DNA of 10,600 nt from Bacteroidales bacterium (GTDB taxonomy: Bacteria > Bacteroidota > Bacteroidia > Bacteroidales > VadinHA17), in the NCBI GenBank assembly GCA_003520925.1, contig DOTV01000145.1, positions 1 through 10,600 of the forward strand. The letters are read 5' to 3'. Below, piece by piece: positions 1 to 7,606 of the stretch (position 1 is its first letter; each line of letters starts with the position of its first letter). Position numbers and translations under genes: made by a program. The notes beneath the pieces were generated by a model. That model was not told the DNA's origin and made no database searches. It saw only the letters and a list, made by a program, of their open reading frames with translations.

Positions 1-2616
1 AGTCTGAAATTTAAAAAGCTGACAGTTGTAGCACTCCTGTTTTTTATGTTTTTCAACAGCTGGGCAACCCATAACCGGGCCGGGGAGATTACTTATGTTC
101 AGTTGTCGGATCTCTCATTTGAGATCACAATTACAACATATACCTACACCCTGAGCTATGCCGACAGACCTCAGCTTGAAATAAGCTGGGGCGACAATAC
201 ATCTTCGATTGCTGACCGGATAAGCATTCTTTATCTTCCGAACTTTTATAAGCGGAATATCTACAAGATAACTCATACTTTCCCGGGCCCCGGGGTTTAT
301 AAACTGGTTGTTCAGGATCCTAACCGCAACGCAAATATTCTAAACATTCCAAATTCGGTGAATGTTGTTTTTTCTATCTCGACAATCCTGATTGTAAACC
401 CCGCGATCGGACGGAACAACACCCCTGTCCTGCTTAATCCGCCATACGATAAGGCTGCAAGGGGATATGTGTTTATTCATAATCCGGGTGCTTATGATCC
501 TGATGGCGACAGTCTTTCATACGCACTCACTGTATGTACCCGCGAAGATGGTAAACCCATTGAAAATTATAAGCTGCCTCCTGCTTCACATTTCCTGAGA
601 GTCGATTCAATCAGCGGGGACCTCATATGGGACTCTCCTGTAGATACAGGCGCATATAATGTTGCCATGGAAATCAGGGAATGGCGTTATGGGAAAAAAA
701 TTGGTGTTGTGGTCAGAGATATTCAGATAAATGTATATGATACAAAGAATAAGCCTCCTGTTAACGGGCCGCTTAGTGACAGGTGTGTGGAGGCAGGTAA
801 AATCATCGATTTTAAAGTTACCGCTACCGATCCTGACAATGATTTCATAAGCATCTTTTCAACATCAGGAATTTACACTCTTGCAACCTGTCGGGCATTA
901 TTTACAAAGGTTGATTCAATAGCCGGGTTTGCATCAGCAAGGTTCAGGTGGACACCATGCTATGAGGCAGTCAGAAATCAGCCTTATAATGTAATAATTA
1001 AAGCGGATGACTACAGCGGGGAGAAGAAACTTTCAGATATTGATAATTTCAATATAAAGGTTCTTGGTCCTCCTCCTGTACTGACAGGTGCTTCCCCGGA
1101 GGGTAAATTTATTCGTCTGGCCTGGAACAACTACGGAACAACTGTAATTTCAGGCTTCAATATTTACCGGAAGGAGGGTGCTTCATCATTTGTCCCCGAT
1201 TCATGCACCAACGGGATACCATCTTCGACAGGATTTGTGAAAGTCGGATATATTGCAGGCAGTTCAGTAGTCTCTTTCCTCGACACCGACAATGGCCAGG
1301 GCCTACAATACAGCAGGGAGTATACTTACCGGATTGTGGCTGTTTATACAAATGGTGCCGAAAGCAAAGCTTCCAATGAGATATCATCTTCTCTTGTCTC
1401 AGGGGTCCCCCTTATAACGAACGTAAGCGTCAGAACCACATCTGTCACAAATGGCTCAATAGTTGTAAGATGGAAAAAACCGGAAAAACTCGATACAATT
1501 CCTGCACTGGGTCCATATGAATATCTTATCTACAGAGCTAATGGAATAACAGGCACCAATTTTACCCAGGTAAGATCAATTCAGACTGCAACGCTCAATG
1601 AAACCAGTTTTGTCGATACGCTTATTAATACTCAGGCGGGTGGATTTATCTATAAAATTGAACTTTACAATAACGCAACGGGAAACAGGTTCCTTATCGG
1701 CGATCCGGGATATGCATCATCAGTTTTTCTTACGGCAGCTCCGGGCGACAGAAAGGTCCGTTTTGTTCTGACCCGTAATGTCCCCTGGATAAATACAAGG
1801 TACGATTTCTTCAGGCTGAACGAGGTCACAATGAAATTTGATTCTATCGGCACCACGAATCTACTTAGTTTTGTCGATGAGGGGCTGGTTAACGGCAGGC
1901 AATACTGTTACAAAGTACGGTCGACCGGTGGATATACAGCCGTCGATATGCCAAAAAACCTTATAAACTTCTCACAGGAAACCTGCGGAGTGCCAATTGA
2001 CAATGAGCCGCCATGCCAGCCTGAGATAAACGTCACAAGCCAATGCGACAGCCTTTATAATACTGTCCGATGGACAATTCCCAACAGTTTATGTCTGCAG
2101 GATGTTGCCGGTTACAACATTTACTATAAACTTATTACTGAAGAGAACCTCTCTCTATTAACGGCCATAAATGATAAGAATACATTCAGCTACAAGCATT
2201 TTCCTGGTGAAGTTATTGCTGGATGCTATGCTGTTTCAGCCTTTGACCTTGCAGGTAACGAGAGTCTGAAATCCGTAATGATTTGTGTCGATTCATGCAA
2301 CTTTTACGAGATCCCCAATGTATTTACTCCAAACGGGGATGATATTAATGACTGGCTGAAGGCAAAAACTTCAGGGCTGGTTGAAAGGGTTGATTTCAAG
2401 CTGTTCAACCGGTATGGAGTACTTATATTTCAGACTGATGAACCAAAGCTCAACTGGGACGGTACCTATAAGGGTAAGATAGTATCTCCGGGAGTCTATT
2501 TCTATCAGTGCGATGTGTTTGAAAGAAGGATTTCAGGGCTTGAGCAGTTCCACCTTTCAGGATTTATCCATGTTATCACGGAAGCTGGGGCAACTGTTAC
2601 AAAGCCGGAATTGTAA
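1..2616 (+). CDS. Secreted multi-domain protein with gliding-motility-associated C-terminal (CHU_C, type IX sorting) domain; 5'-partial
   Basis: Probably a cell-surface or secreted protein exported by Sec and then the type IX system. The frame is open to base 1. The codons before the ATG at base 46 encode a basic stretch (KFKK) and a hydrophobic run ending near NSWATHN, a typical signal peptide, so that ATG is internal and the true start lies left of the window. Counting from that Met: a PKD/Ig-like region ~12-115; two cadherin- or Ig-like regions marked by DPDGDSLSY (~151) and TDPDNDF (~261); about four fibronectin-III-like units between ~343 and ~750 with recurring GxNIYxK strands; and the CHU_C domain ~753-846 (NVFTPNGDDINDW, FNRYGVLIF, NWDGTYKG, GVYFYQCDV). 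A 10-residue tail follows. Many cysteines suggest disulfides. The sorting class is well supported, but the ligand or function cannot be read from sequence. Likely co-transcribed with the TPR gene downstream. Confidence 0.9.
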   Translation, partial: SLKFKKLTVVALLFFMFFNSWATHNRAGEITYVQLSDLSFEITITTYTYTLSYADRPQLEISWGDNTSSIADRISILYLPNFYKRNIYKITHTFPGPGVYKLVVQDPNRNANILNIPNSVNVVFSISTILIVNPAIGRNNTPVLLNPPYDKAARGYVFIHNPGAYDPDGDSLSYALTVCTREDGKPIENYKLPPASHFLRVDSISGDLIWDSPVDTGAYNVAMEIREWRYGKKIGVVVRDIQINVYDTKNKPPVNGPLSDRCVEAGKIIDFKVTATDPDNDFISIFSTSGIYTLATCRALFTKVDSIAGFASARFRWTPCYEAVRNQPYNVIIKADDYSGEKKLSDIDNFNIKVLGPPPVLTGASPEGKFIRLAWNNYGTTVISGFNIYRKEGASSFVPDSCTNGIPSSTGFVKVGYIAGSSVVSFLDTDNGQGLQYSREYTYRIVAVYTNGAESKASNEISSSLVSGVPLITNVSVRTTSVTNGSIVVRWKKPEKLDTIPALGPYEYLIYRANGITGTNFTQVRSIQTATLNETSFVDTLINTQAGGFIYKIELYNNATGNRFLIGDPGYASSVFLTAAPGDRKVRFVLTRNVPWINTRYDFFRLNEVTMKFDSIGTTNLLSFVDEGLVNGRQYCYKVRSTGGYTAVDMPKNLINFSQETCGVPIDNEPPCQPEINVTSQCDSLYNTVRWTIPNSLCLQDVAGYNIYYKLITEENLSLLTAINDKNTFSYKHFPGEVIAGCYAVSAFDLAGNESLKSVMICVDSCNFYEIPNVFTPNGDDINDWLKAKTSGLVERVDFKLFNRYGVLIFQTDEPKLNWDGTYKGKIVSPGVYFYQCDVFERRISGLEQFHLSGFIHVITEAGATVTKPEL

Positions 2617-2635
2617 TTAAAATGAGATCTCAGAC

Positions 2636-3838
2636 ATGAAAAAGATATTATTATTCATTATGTTTTTCTGGGCTTCACTGATGATAACAGGGCAGAAGCC
2701 GGTCGATTATCTGATGAGGGGAAAGGCACTGATTGAAGCCGGAAAATCGGGAGAAGCCATATCAATCCTCTCGAAATTGCTTGAAGGCTCACCCGAAAGC
2801 CGTATTTACATTAGCCGTGCCGAAGCCTTTATGGCCAGTGGCGAATATTCGCAGGCGATAAACGATTATAATTCTGCAAACAAGCTGGATCCATCATCGG
2901 GAGATTACGGTCTTGCGCGAATATATGCCCTGAAAGGAGATGCTGCTACCGCTGTTTATCATCTCGAATCAAACCTGAAATCATCCTTCAGGAAAAGCGA
3001 AAAGGAAATTATGCTTGATCCCTCATTTGGTCTTATCGAGAACAGACCTGAATGGCGGCAGTTCTGGAAAAAAGAATGGTACAGCGCTCGCGAAAAAGGC
3101 ATTGCTGAAATTGAATATGATCTATCGACAGGGAACATTACCCAGGCTAAAATTACCTTCTCGGAACTCTCTGGAAATTATTCGGGACAGGATGATATTG
3201 ATTATGCAGGGGCACTGATAAGTTTCCATGAAAAAAAATATACTGAAGCGGCCAGGATTATTTCAGGTCTGCTGGCTGACGAACCTGAAAATGATAAATA
3301 CCTGCGCCTTTTATCAATGACTCAGGAAGCATTAAATAATTATGCCGGTGCCTCCTCAACATACAGCAAGCTGCTCGATATTGGCATCCCCGATCCTGAA
3401 CTTCTCATTCAAAGGACAGAATGTTACAGAAAAACAGGAGAAACCGGGAAAGCTCTTGACGATATAGCAAAATACTTAGGGCTCTATCCCGGAGACAAAA
3501 AAGCTCTCAGCCTGGCAGGAAAGCTTGAATCGGAATCAGGTGATAATATAAAGGCGCTTTCATTTTTCTCGGAAAACCTTAAACTGCATCCAAATGATCC
3601 GGAGTGCTATATTGACCGTGCAAACTCTTATTTTGTATCACGGTCATGGGATTTTGCCATAAAGGATTACAGTATGTCGCTTGATTTGCAGCCAGAAAAT
3701 TCAGAGGTCTGGCTAAATAAGGGCATTTCATTGCTGAATTCAGGGAAAATGTCGGATGCTTGCTATGATTTCAGGAAATCGTTCAGCCTGGGAAACAAAA
3801 AGGCAACTCAGTACCTGAGCCGGAACTGCATAAAATAA
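2636..3838 (+). CDS. Secreted TPR-repeat protein
   Basis: A 400-residue protein of unknown specific role, probably periplasmic or envelope-associated. The N-terminus (MKKILLFIMFFWASLMITGQ) is a clear signal peptide; no Cys follows it, so it is not a lipoprotein. The mature part is helical TPR repeats: roughly 22-52, 55-88 and 89-117, then six more between ~183 and ~386. Repeat hallmarks are visible, such as ASGEYSQAINDYNSANKLDP and SWDFAIKDYSMSLDLQP. The block ~118-180 (DPSFGLIENRPEWRQFWKKEW) breaks the repeat pattern and splits the array into an N-terminal and a C-terminal half. TPRs mediate protein-protein contacts; no catalytic domain is seen. It starts 19 bases after the CHU_C gene on the same strand, which suggests an operon and perhaps a shared envelope function (inference). 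The ATG is fixed by the signal peptide directly behind it. Confidence 0.88.
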   Translation: MKKILLFIMFFWASLMITGQKPVDYLMRGKALIEAGKSGEAISILSKLLEGSPESRIYISRAEAFMASGEYSQAINDYNSANKLDPSSGDYGLARIYALKGDAATAVYHLESNLKSSFRKSEKEIMLDPSFGLIENRPEWRQFWKKEWYSAREKGIAEIEYDLSTGNITQAKITFSELSGNYSGQDDIDYAGALISFHEKKYTEAARIISGLLADEPENDKYLRLLSMTQEALNNYAGASSTYSKLLDIGIPDPELLIQRTECYRKTGETGKALDDIAKYLGLYPGDKKALSLAGKLESESGDNIKALSFFSENLKLHPNDPECYIDRANSYFVSRSWDFAIKDYSMSLDLQPENSEVWLNKGISLLNSGKMSDACYDFRKSFSLGNKKATQYLSRNCIK

Positions 3839-3853
3839 TCATCACTGCAGGGG

Positions 3854-6745
3854 CTATTTAATATTCTTCAGGATCTTATCGAACAGATCGTGAGGTTTGA
3901 ATGGTTTGAGAACATAATCATTAAAACTAATATCCTCAATTTTATCCTGACTTTCGGATAATATTGCAGCTGTCAGGGCTACAACAGGGATGTTGCTGAT
4001 TCTTTGTGATTCTGATTTTCTGATTACCCTGGTTGCTTCAATGCCATCCATCACCGGCATATGGAGGTCCATAAGAATAAGATCAAAATCCTCTTTCTCA
4101 AGAAGTTCAAGGGCAAGCTTCCCATTCTCAACATGAGTAACTTTGACACCCCAGCCCGTAAGGAATTTATTTGCCACGAAGAAATTTATCTTATTATCTT
4201 CTGCCACAAGAATCCTTTTGCCTTCGAGTCCTGAATAAGACTCTTCTGCTTCCCGCCTTTCAACTTTACCTGTGTTTTCAGGTATCCCGAAGTAAAGTAC
4301 AAATCTGAAAGTGGATCCTTTGTCAGGTTGACTTTCTACTTCGATTGTACCTCCCTGGAGTTCAACAAGCTTTTTGCATATTGCCAGTCCCAGACCTGTT
4401 CCCCCGTAATGCCTCGTTGTATCAGGTGAAGCCTGGGTAAAGCTTTCAAAAATCATATCATGCTTGTCCCTTGGAATTCCAAGTCCGGTATCTTTTACAC
4501 GAAACTCAATACAGGATTTTTTGTTCTTAAGTTCAAGCTCCTTAATTATAATATGAATGCTGCCCTTCTGGGTAAATTTAAGGGCATTCGAAAGAAGGTT
4601 TGAAAGTATCTGATTTAGTCTGATCGGGTCACCGAAAACTTCTGGTGGAAGCTCATTTTCTTTTATAATATCAAATTCGAGGTTTTTTGATTTCGCCCTG
4701 AATGAATAGGTCCTAAGGATATCTTTTAGAAAATCATTGAGGTTGAACTGTGCCTGTTCAAAAACAATCTTTCCTGACTCCATCTTGTTGTAATCCAGGA
4801 CATCATTGACCAGGGTAAGGAGATGATTCCCTGAAAACCTGAGTGTCTTAATGTAATCCATCTGGTCCTCCCTGGGGTTTCCCTGCAACAGAAGATTTGT
4901 AATTCCAATGACTTCATTAAGTGGAGTGCGGATTTCGTGACTCATTGTAGACATGAACTGTTGTTTGGACTGAGCTGCCTCCTCGGCCTTGCGGCTTGCC
5001 TGTATCACATTATCTATCATTGTTCTCCGCTGAATTGCAATGGCGATCTGATTTGCGATAAACTCAAGAACGTTGACATCATCCTGGGAAAACTTGTCCT
5101 CATCATGGTAATCCTGAAGAGCCATAACGCCAATGATCTCTTTTTCGGCTTTGAGCGGAACACCCATCCAGACTTTACATTGTGTTCCCACAAGGGCAAT
5201 ATCTCCCGAATTCTCAAGCTCCTTAAGGTCATTGATTTTAAGCAGAACCGATCTTTTAAGACTGATAACCCACTTAGTTATTGTTTTTCGTGCAGGCAGG
5301 TTCTCGAATTTATCTTTCTCATCCGAGAAAAACGGCATGGATAAAGTATCACTTTTCTTATCGTATAGGGCTATAAAGAAATTGTTTGTATCCCATATCT
5401 TATTTAGTTCATGAACTATTGTCGGATATATATCCTTGACATCTATCTGGTTAAGTGCAGCTGTTGAAATGTTATAAAGAATATCCTGTATCAGCTGGCT
5501 CTTCCTCTCAAACGAGATATCCCTGTAAATTCCAAGCGAGGCGACCACTTCATCATTAATAACCATATTTGAGGCAATGAGAGAAACCTGTATCCTATTG
5601 CCGTTTTTATCCTGCCTGATAGTCTGTCTTACGACTTTATGTTTTTCGAGGGTAAGAGTATCAATGCCTTCCGATTCTGTTTTAAGCTCTTCGGGTACAA
5701 TAAGTTCATCTATATTTCTCCCAATTGCATCTTCACCTGTATATCCGAAAAGATTGGTGAACTCTTTATTGATATTTGATATTTTACCCTCCCTGTTGAA
5801 AATTGCAATTGCTTCGGGGATCGAATCAACTAGGTGCTCAAGGAATGCCTTTTCCCTGTTTATCTGATCCTCATAGTTTTTCTGCCTGCTTATGTCAGTT
5901 ACAACACCCCGGTAACCGATAATTCTGTCATTATGAATCAAGGCAAATGAATGAGTCAGAATTGGCACAATTGATCCATCTTTTCTTGTTGCGTTATATT
6001 CATTGCTTGCAATCTGGTCAGGAGATTTCAGAGCCTTCAGATTTGAGATCATCTGCTGGTAGTTACCGGGGAAAACTTCTGAAATATGTACTCCTTTTTC
6101 AAGATCCTCTCTGGTATATCCAAAAAATTTCAGTCCCTGTTGATTTGCATAGAGTACCCTTCCGCTTATATCCACTTCGTAGATCATTTCAGGGAGGAGA
6201 TCGGCAAATCTCTCAAAAATTAGGTTCTGTCTGTAAATATCATATTCATCTTTTTGAGCCAGTCCCGGTTCCCATGTAACCAATATATTGCCCGACGTTA
6301 CATTAAATCCTATATAGTGACCTTCTGAATCATCCCCATCTGCCGAAACAGTATGCTTTCTTGCATTCCCTGTTTTTTTAATCTCGAAGATTAGTTCAAC
6401 AAGCTTTTTCCTTTCTCCAAGCAGAGTGTCTGTTATGTATTTGCCGCTCGTTTCCTTTATTTTTACCGATTCAACTTCAGCTGCTTTTCTATTCAGATCC
6501 AGAACCAATATCCTTTTATCCTCAGTGACCTTGAACAAGGCAAGATAACTGCTTACTGTGTCAAAAATTTCTTTGATAACCTGGGCTGGAGTAATAAGGC
6601 TGCCGGAATTCTTATTATCATTCCTGGCAACCTCCTTTAACCGCAGAGAATCAAGTTCTTCCTTAAGCTTTCTGTTTGCTAGAAGAAGTTCTTCATATTT
6701 AAGCTTAATGTCAGTCATAATAAAGTCAGAGTGTCCGGAATTCAT
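3854..6745 (-). CDS. Soluble hybrid sensor histidine kinase / response regulator (PAS-PAS-GAF-HisKA-HATPase-REC)
   Basis: A 963-residue cytoplasmic phosphorelay protein. Order: a short coiled coil (~12-40); a PAS-like region (~55-170, poorly conserved); PAS (~178-290, ending GYRGVVTDISRQ); PAS (~296-412, ending LGIYRDISFE); GAF (~420-575); HisKA with the H-box FMSTMSHEIRTPLNEVIG (phospho-acceptor His603); HATPase_c with N-box NQILSNLLSNALKFT (Asn716, Asn720), DTGLGIP (752-758) and GGTGLGL (781-787); and a receiver (~843-963) with acidic Glu849/Asp850, phospho-acceptor Asp893 in LMDLHMP, Thr925 and Lys947. All key residues are present, so it should be active. There is no signal peptide or membrane segment, which implies a cytoplasmic ligand. 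There is no HPt or DNA-binding output, so phosphate must go to an external partner. The start at 6745 is the longest; an in-frame ATG at 6718 (Met10) is a credible alternative. It lies 69 bases downstream of nth on the same strand and ends 15 bases from the convergent TPR gene. Confidence 0.95.
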   Translation of the reverse strand: MNSGHSDFIMTDIKLKYEELLLANRKLKEELDSLRLKEVARNDNKNSGSLITPAQVIKEIFDTVSSYLALFKVTEDKRILVLDLNRKAAEVESVKIKETSGKYITDTLLGERKKLVELIFEIKKTGNARKHTVSADGDDSEGHYIGFNVTSGNILVTWEPGLAQKDEYDIYRQNLIFERFADLLPEMIYEVDISGRVLYANQQGLKFFGYTREDLEKGVHISEVFPGNYQQMISNLKALKSPDQIASNEYNATRKDGSIVPILTHSFALIHNDRIIGYRGVVTDISRQKNYEDQINREKAFLEHLVDSIPEAIAIFNREGKISNINKEFTNLFGYTGEDAIGRNIDELIVPEELKTESEGIDTLTLEKHKVVRQTIRQDKNGNRIQVSLIASNMVINDEVVASLGIYRDISFERKSQLIQDILYNISTAALNQIDVKDIYPTIVHELNKIWDTNNFFIALYDKKSDTLSMPFFSDEKDKFENLPARKTITKWVISLKRSVLLKINDLKELENSGDIALVGTQCKVWMGVPLKAEKEIIGVMALQDYHDEDKFSQDDVNVLEFIANQIAIAIQRRTMIDNVIQASRKAEEAAQSKQQFMSTMSHEIRTPLNEVIGITNLLLQGNPREDQMDYIKTLRFSGNHLLTLVNDVLDYNKMESGKIVFEQAQFNLNDFLKDILRTYSFRAKSKNLEFDIIKENELPPEVFGDPIRLNQILSNLLSNALKFTQKGSIHIIIKELELKNKKSCIEFRVKDTGLGIPRDKHDMIFESFTQASPDTTRHYGGTGLGLAICKKLVELQGGTIEVESQPDKGSTFRFVLYFGIPENTGKVERREAEESYSGLEGKRILVAEDNKINFFVANKFLTGWGVKVTHVENGKLALELLEKEDFDLILMDLHMPVMDGIEATRVIRKSESQRISNIPVVALTAAILSESQDKIEDISFNDYVLKPFKPHDLFDKILKNIK

Positions 6746-6814
6746 TTAGACAATAGTATAATGTAACAATAGAAACGTGATTTCAGACGGATACGGTATA
6801 CAACAGGCCTATTT
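6746..6814 (-). other. nth-to-kinase spacer
   Basis: Sixty-nine bases between the nth stop and the kinase start, both on the minus strand. No stem followed by a U-run is seen, so nth transcripts could continue into the kinase gene. Only short palindromes occur (GTATAC at 6796-6801, AGGCCT at 6805-6810). A weak minus-strand TACTATTG at 6751-6758 has one mismatch to the -7 consensus but no -33 partner at a suitable distance. Confidence 0.4.
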
Positions 6815-7456
6815 CTAATCATTTTTATCTGCATAAAACCTGCAAAACTCCTTTAAGCCGCATTGGCTGCATAGAGGATTTCTGGCTTTGCAGGTGTATC
6901 TGCCATGCAGAATCAGCCAGTGATGTGCCTCATAAATCAAATCACCGGGGATATTCCTTGTAAGCTGCAGTTCGGCTTCTAACGGGGTTTTTGCGTTCCT
7001 TGTGAGCCCTATCCTTGAAGCTACTCTGAAAACATGGGTATCAACAGCCATTACAGGCTTCCTGTAAACAATTGAAGCAACCACATTTGCAGTTTTTCTT
7101 CCCACTCCGGGCAATCTCTGAAGCTGCGATGGATCGGAAGGGACAATTCCGTTAAACTCATTTACAAGCATCCTTGCCATTCCAGCCAGATGTTTTGCCT
7201 TGTTATTGGGATATGAACATGATTTTATGTATTCAAATATCTCTGAAGGTTCTGCTTTTGCCATCGACCTGGCATCAGGATATTTTTCGAGAAGTGGCGG
7301 GGTGATTATATTTACCCTTTTATCGGTACATTGGGCTGATAAAATGACGGCTACAATTAGACCGAACGGATCTGTATATGTTAACTCAGGCTGTGGCAGG
7401 GGCATGTTTTCCAAAAAATAGTCTATAGTTTTTCCGTACCTTTCTTTAAGTGTCAT
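6815..7456 (-). CDS. nth: Endonuclease III (DNA glycosylase / AP lyase)
   Basis: Bifunctional base-excision repair enzyme that removes oxidised pyrimidines and cleaves the abasic site. The 213-residue length matches the bacterial family (~210). Seen: LSAQCTDKRVN (39-49), the helix-hairpin-helix LPGVGRKTANVV (115-126) with catalytic Lys121, VDTHVFR with catalytic Asp139, and a complete [4Fe-4S] ligand set C-X6-C-X2-C-X5-C at Cys189, 196, 199 and 205. Complete and apparently functional. The start is well bounded: no other ATG, GTG or TTG occurs in frame before the upstream stop (TAA at 7475-7477). It is divergent from aroB across a 150-base spacer and upstream of the hybrid kinase, which may be read from the same transcript. 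Its own leader carries nested inverted repeats (separate entry). Confidence 0.97.
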   Translation of the reverse strand: MTLKERYGKTIDYFLENMPLPQPELTYTDPFGLIVAVILSAQCTDKRVNIITPPLLEKYPDARSMAKAEPSEIFEYIKSCSYPNNKAKHLAGMARMLVNEFNGIVPSDPSQLQRLPGVGRKTANVVASIVYRKPVMAVDTHVFRVASRIGLTRNAKTPLEAELQLTRNIPGDLIYEAHHWLILHGRYTCKARNPLCSQCGLKEFCRFYADKND

Positions 7457-7511
7457 TGTATCATGAATTGATGATTACAATATAGCACTTATTATCTTTC
7501 CCTGTAATCAT
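7456..7511 (-). repeat. Nested inverted repeats in the nth leader (three related arms)
   Basis: Plus-strand ATGATTACA at 7471-7479 and TGTAATCAT at 7503-7511 form a perfect 9-base inverted repeat with a 23-base spacer; arm centres are 32 bases apart, about three helical turns. A third related arm, TTGTATCAT at 7456-7464, pairs with ATGATTACAA at 7471-7480 with one bulged base and a 6-base loop. Read as nth mRNA, the middle arm can pair either with the distal arm or with the proximal arm, and the proximal stem ends on the A of the nth start codon. The pairing is plain in the sequence. A regulatory role, either as alternative RNA hairpins or as operator half-sites, is inference. Confidence 0.45.
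7461..7511 (-). CDS. Possible 16-residue leader ORF upstream of nth (speculative)
   Basis: On the minus strand an ATG at 7511 opens a 16-codon frame (MITGKDNKCYIVIINS) that ends in TGA at 7461-7463, four bases before the nth start and out of frame with it. It covers the distal and middle repeat arms, so translating ribosomes would disturb the hairpins. There is no convincing ribosome-binding site, and short ORFs like this are common by chance. A still smaller frame (ATG at 7464, M-I-Q, stop) overlaps the nth ATG. Listed because of its position only. Confidence 0.13.
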   Translation of the reverse strand: MITGKDNKCYIVIINS

Positions 7512-7578
7512 TCAGCTTAGTCCGAGTGAACCAGAAATTCAAACTTTTTTATTTTTTATGGAATAACAGATGTTTTTA

Positions 7579-7586
7579 TAACTTTA
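7579..7586 (+). promoter_or_regulatory. Candidate -7 element for aroB-aroC
   Basis: TAACTTTA matches the Bacteroidota -7 consensus TAnnTTTG at all fixed positions but the last. The region expected for a -33 TTTG holds only a T-rich stretch (TTTTTTATG, 7552-7560). It would place the transcript start a few bases downstream, leaving a short leader of roughly 10-15 bases before the TTG start. A weak match in AT-rich DNA. Confidence 0.25.
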
Positions 7587-7606
7587 ACATTCGATAGAAT
7601 TGCCCA

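Larger units (their letters stand above)
7457..7606. promoter_or_regulatory. Divergent intergenic region between nth and aroB
   Basis: This 150-base AT-rich spacer must hold the promoters for nth (minus) and aroB-aroC (plus) unless nth is read from farther away. It contains the repeat arms listed separately, a T-rich run at about 7545-7558, and a weak match to the Bacteroidota -7 element on the plus strand. For nth, the closest minus-strand match to TAnnTTTG is AAAGTTTG at 7540-7547 (one mismatch) with no clear -33 element, so I do not assign it. No tRNA, riboswitch or known small RNA is recognisable. Confidence 0.6.

Noticed and set aside
46..48. ATG at base 46 as the start of the CHU_C protein
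   Set aside because: It falls inside a signal peptide whose basic n-region is encoded by bases before it; the frame is open to the window edge.
4937..5344. 135-codon plus-strand ORF opposite the kinase
   Set aside because: It is antisense to the conserved HisKA/GAF coding sequence; the translation resembles no family and has no supporting start context.
6751..6758. TACTATTG on the minus strand as a kinase promoter
   Set aside because: One mismatch to the -7 consensus and no -33 element at the right spacing; expected by chance in AT-rich DNA.
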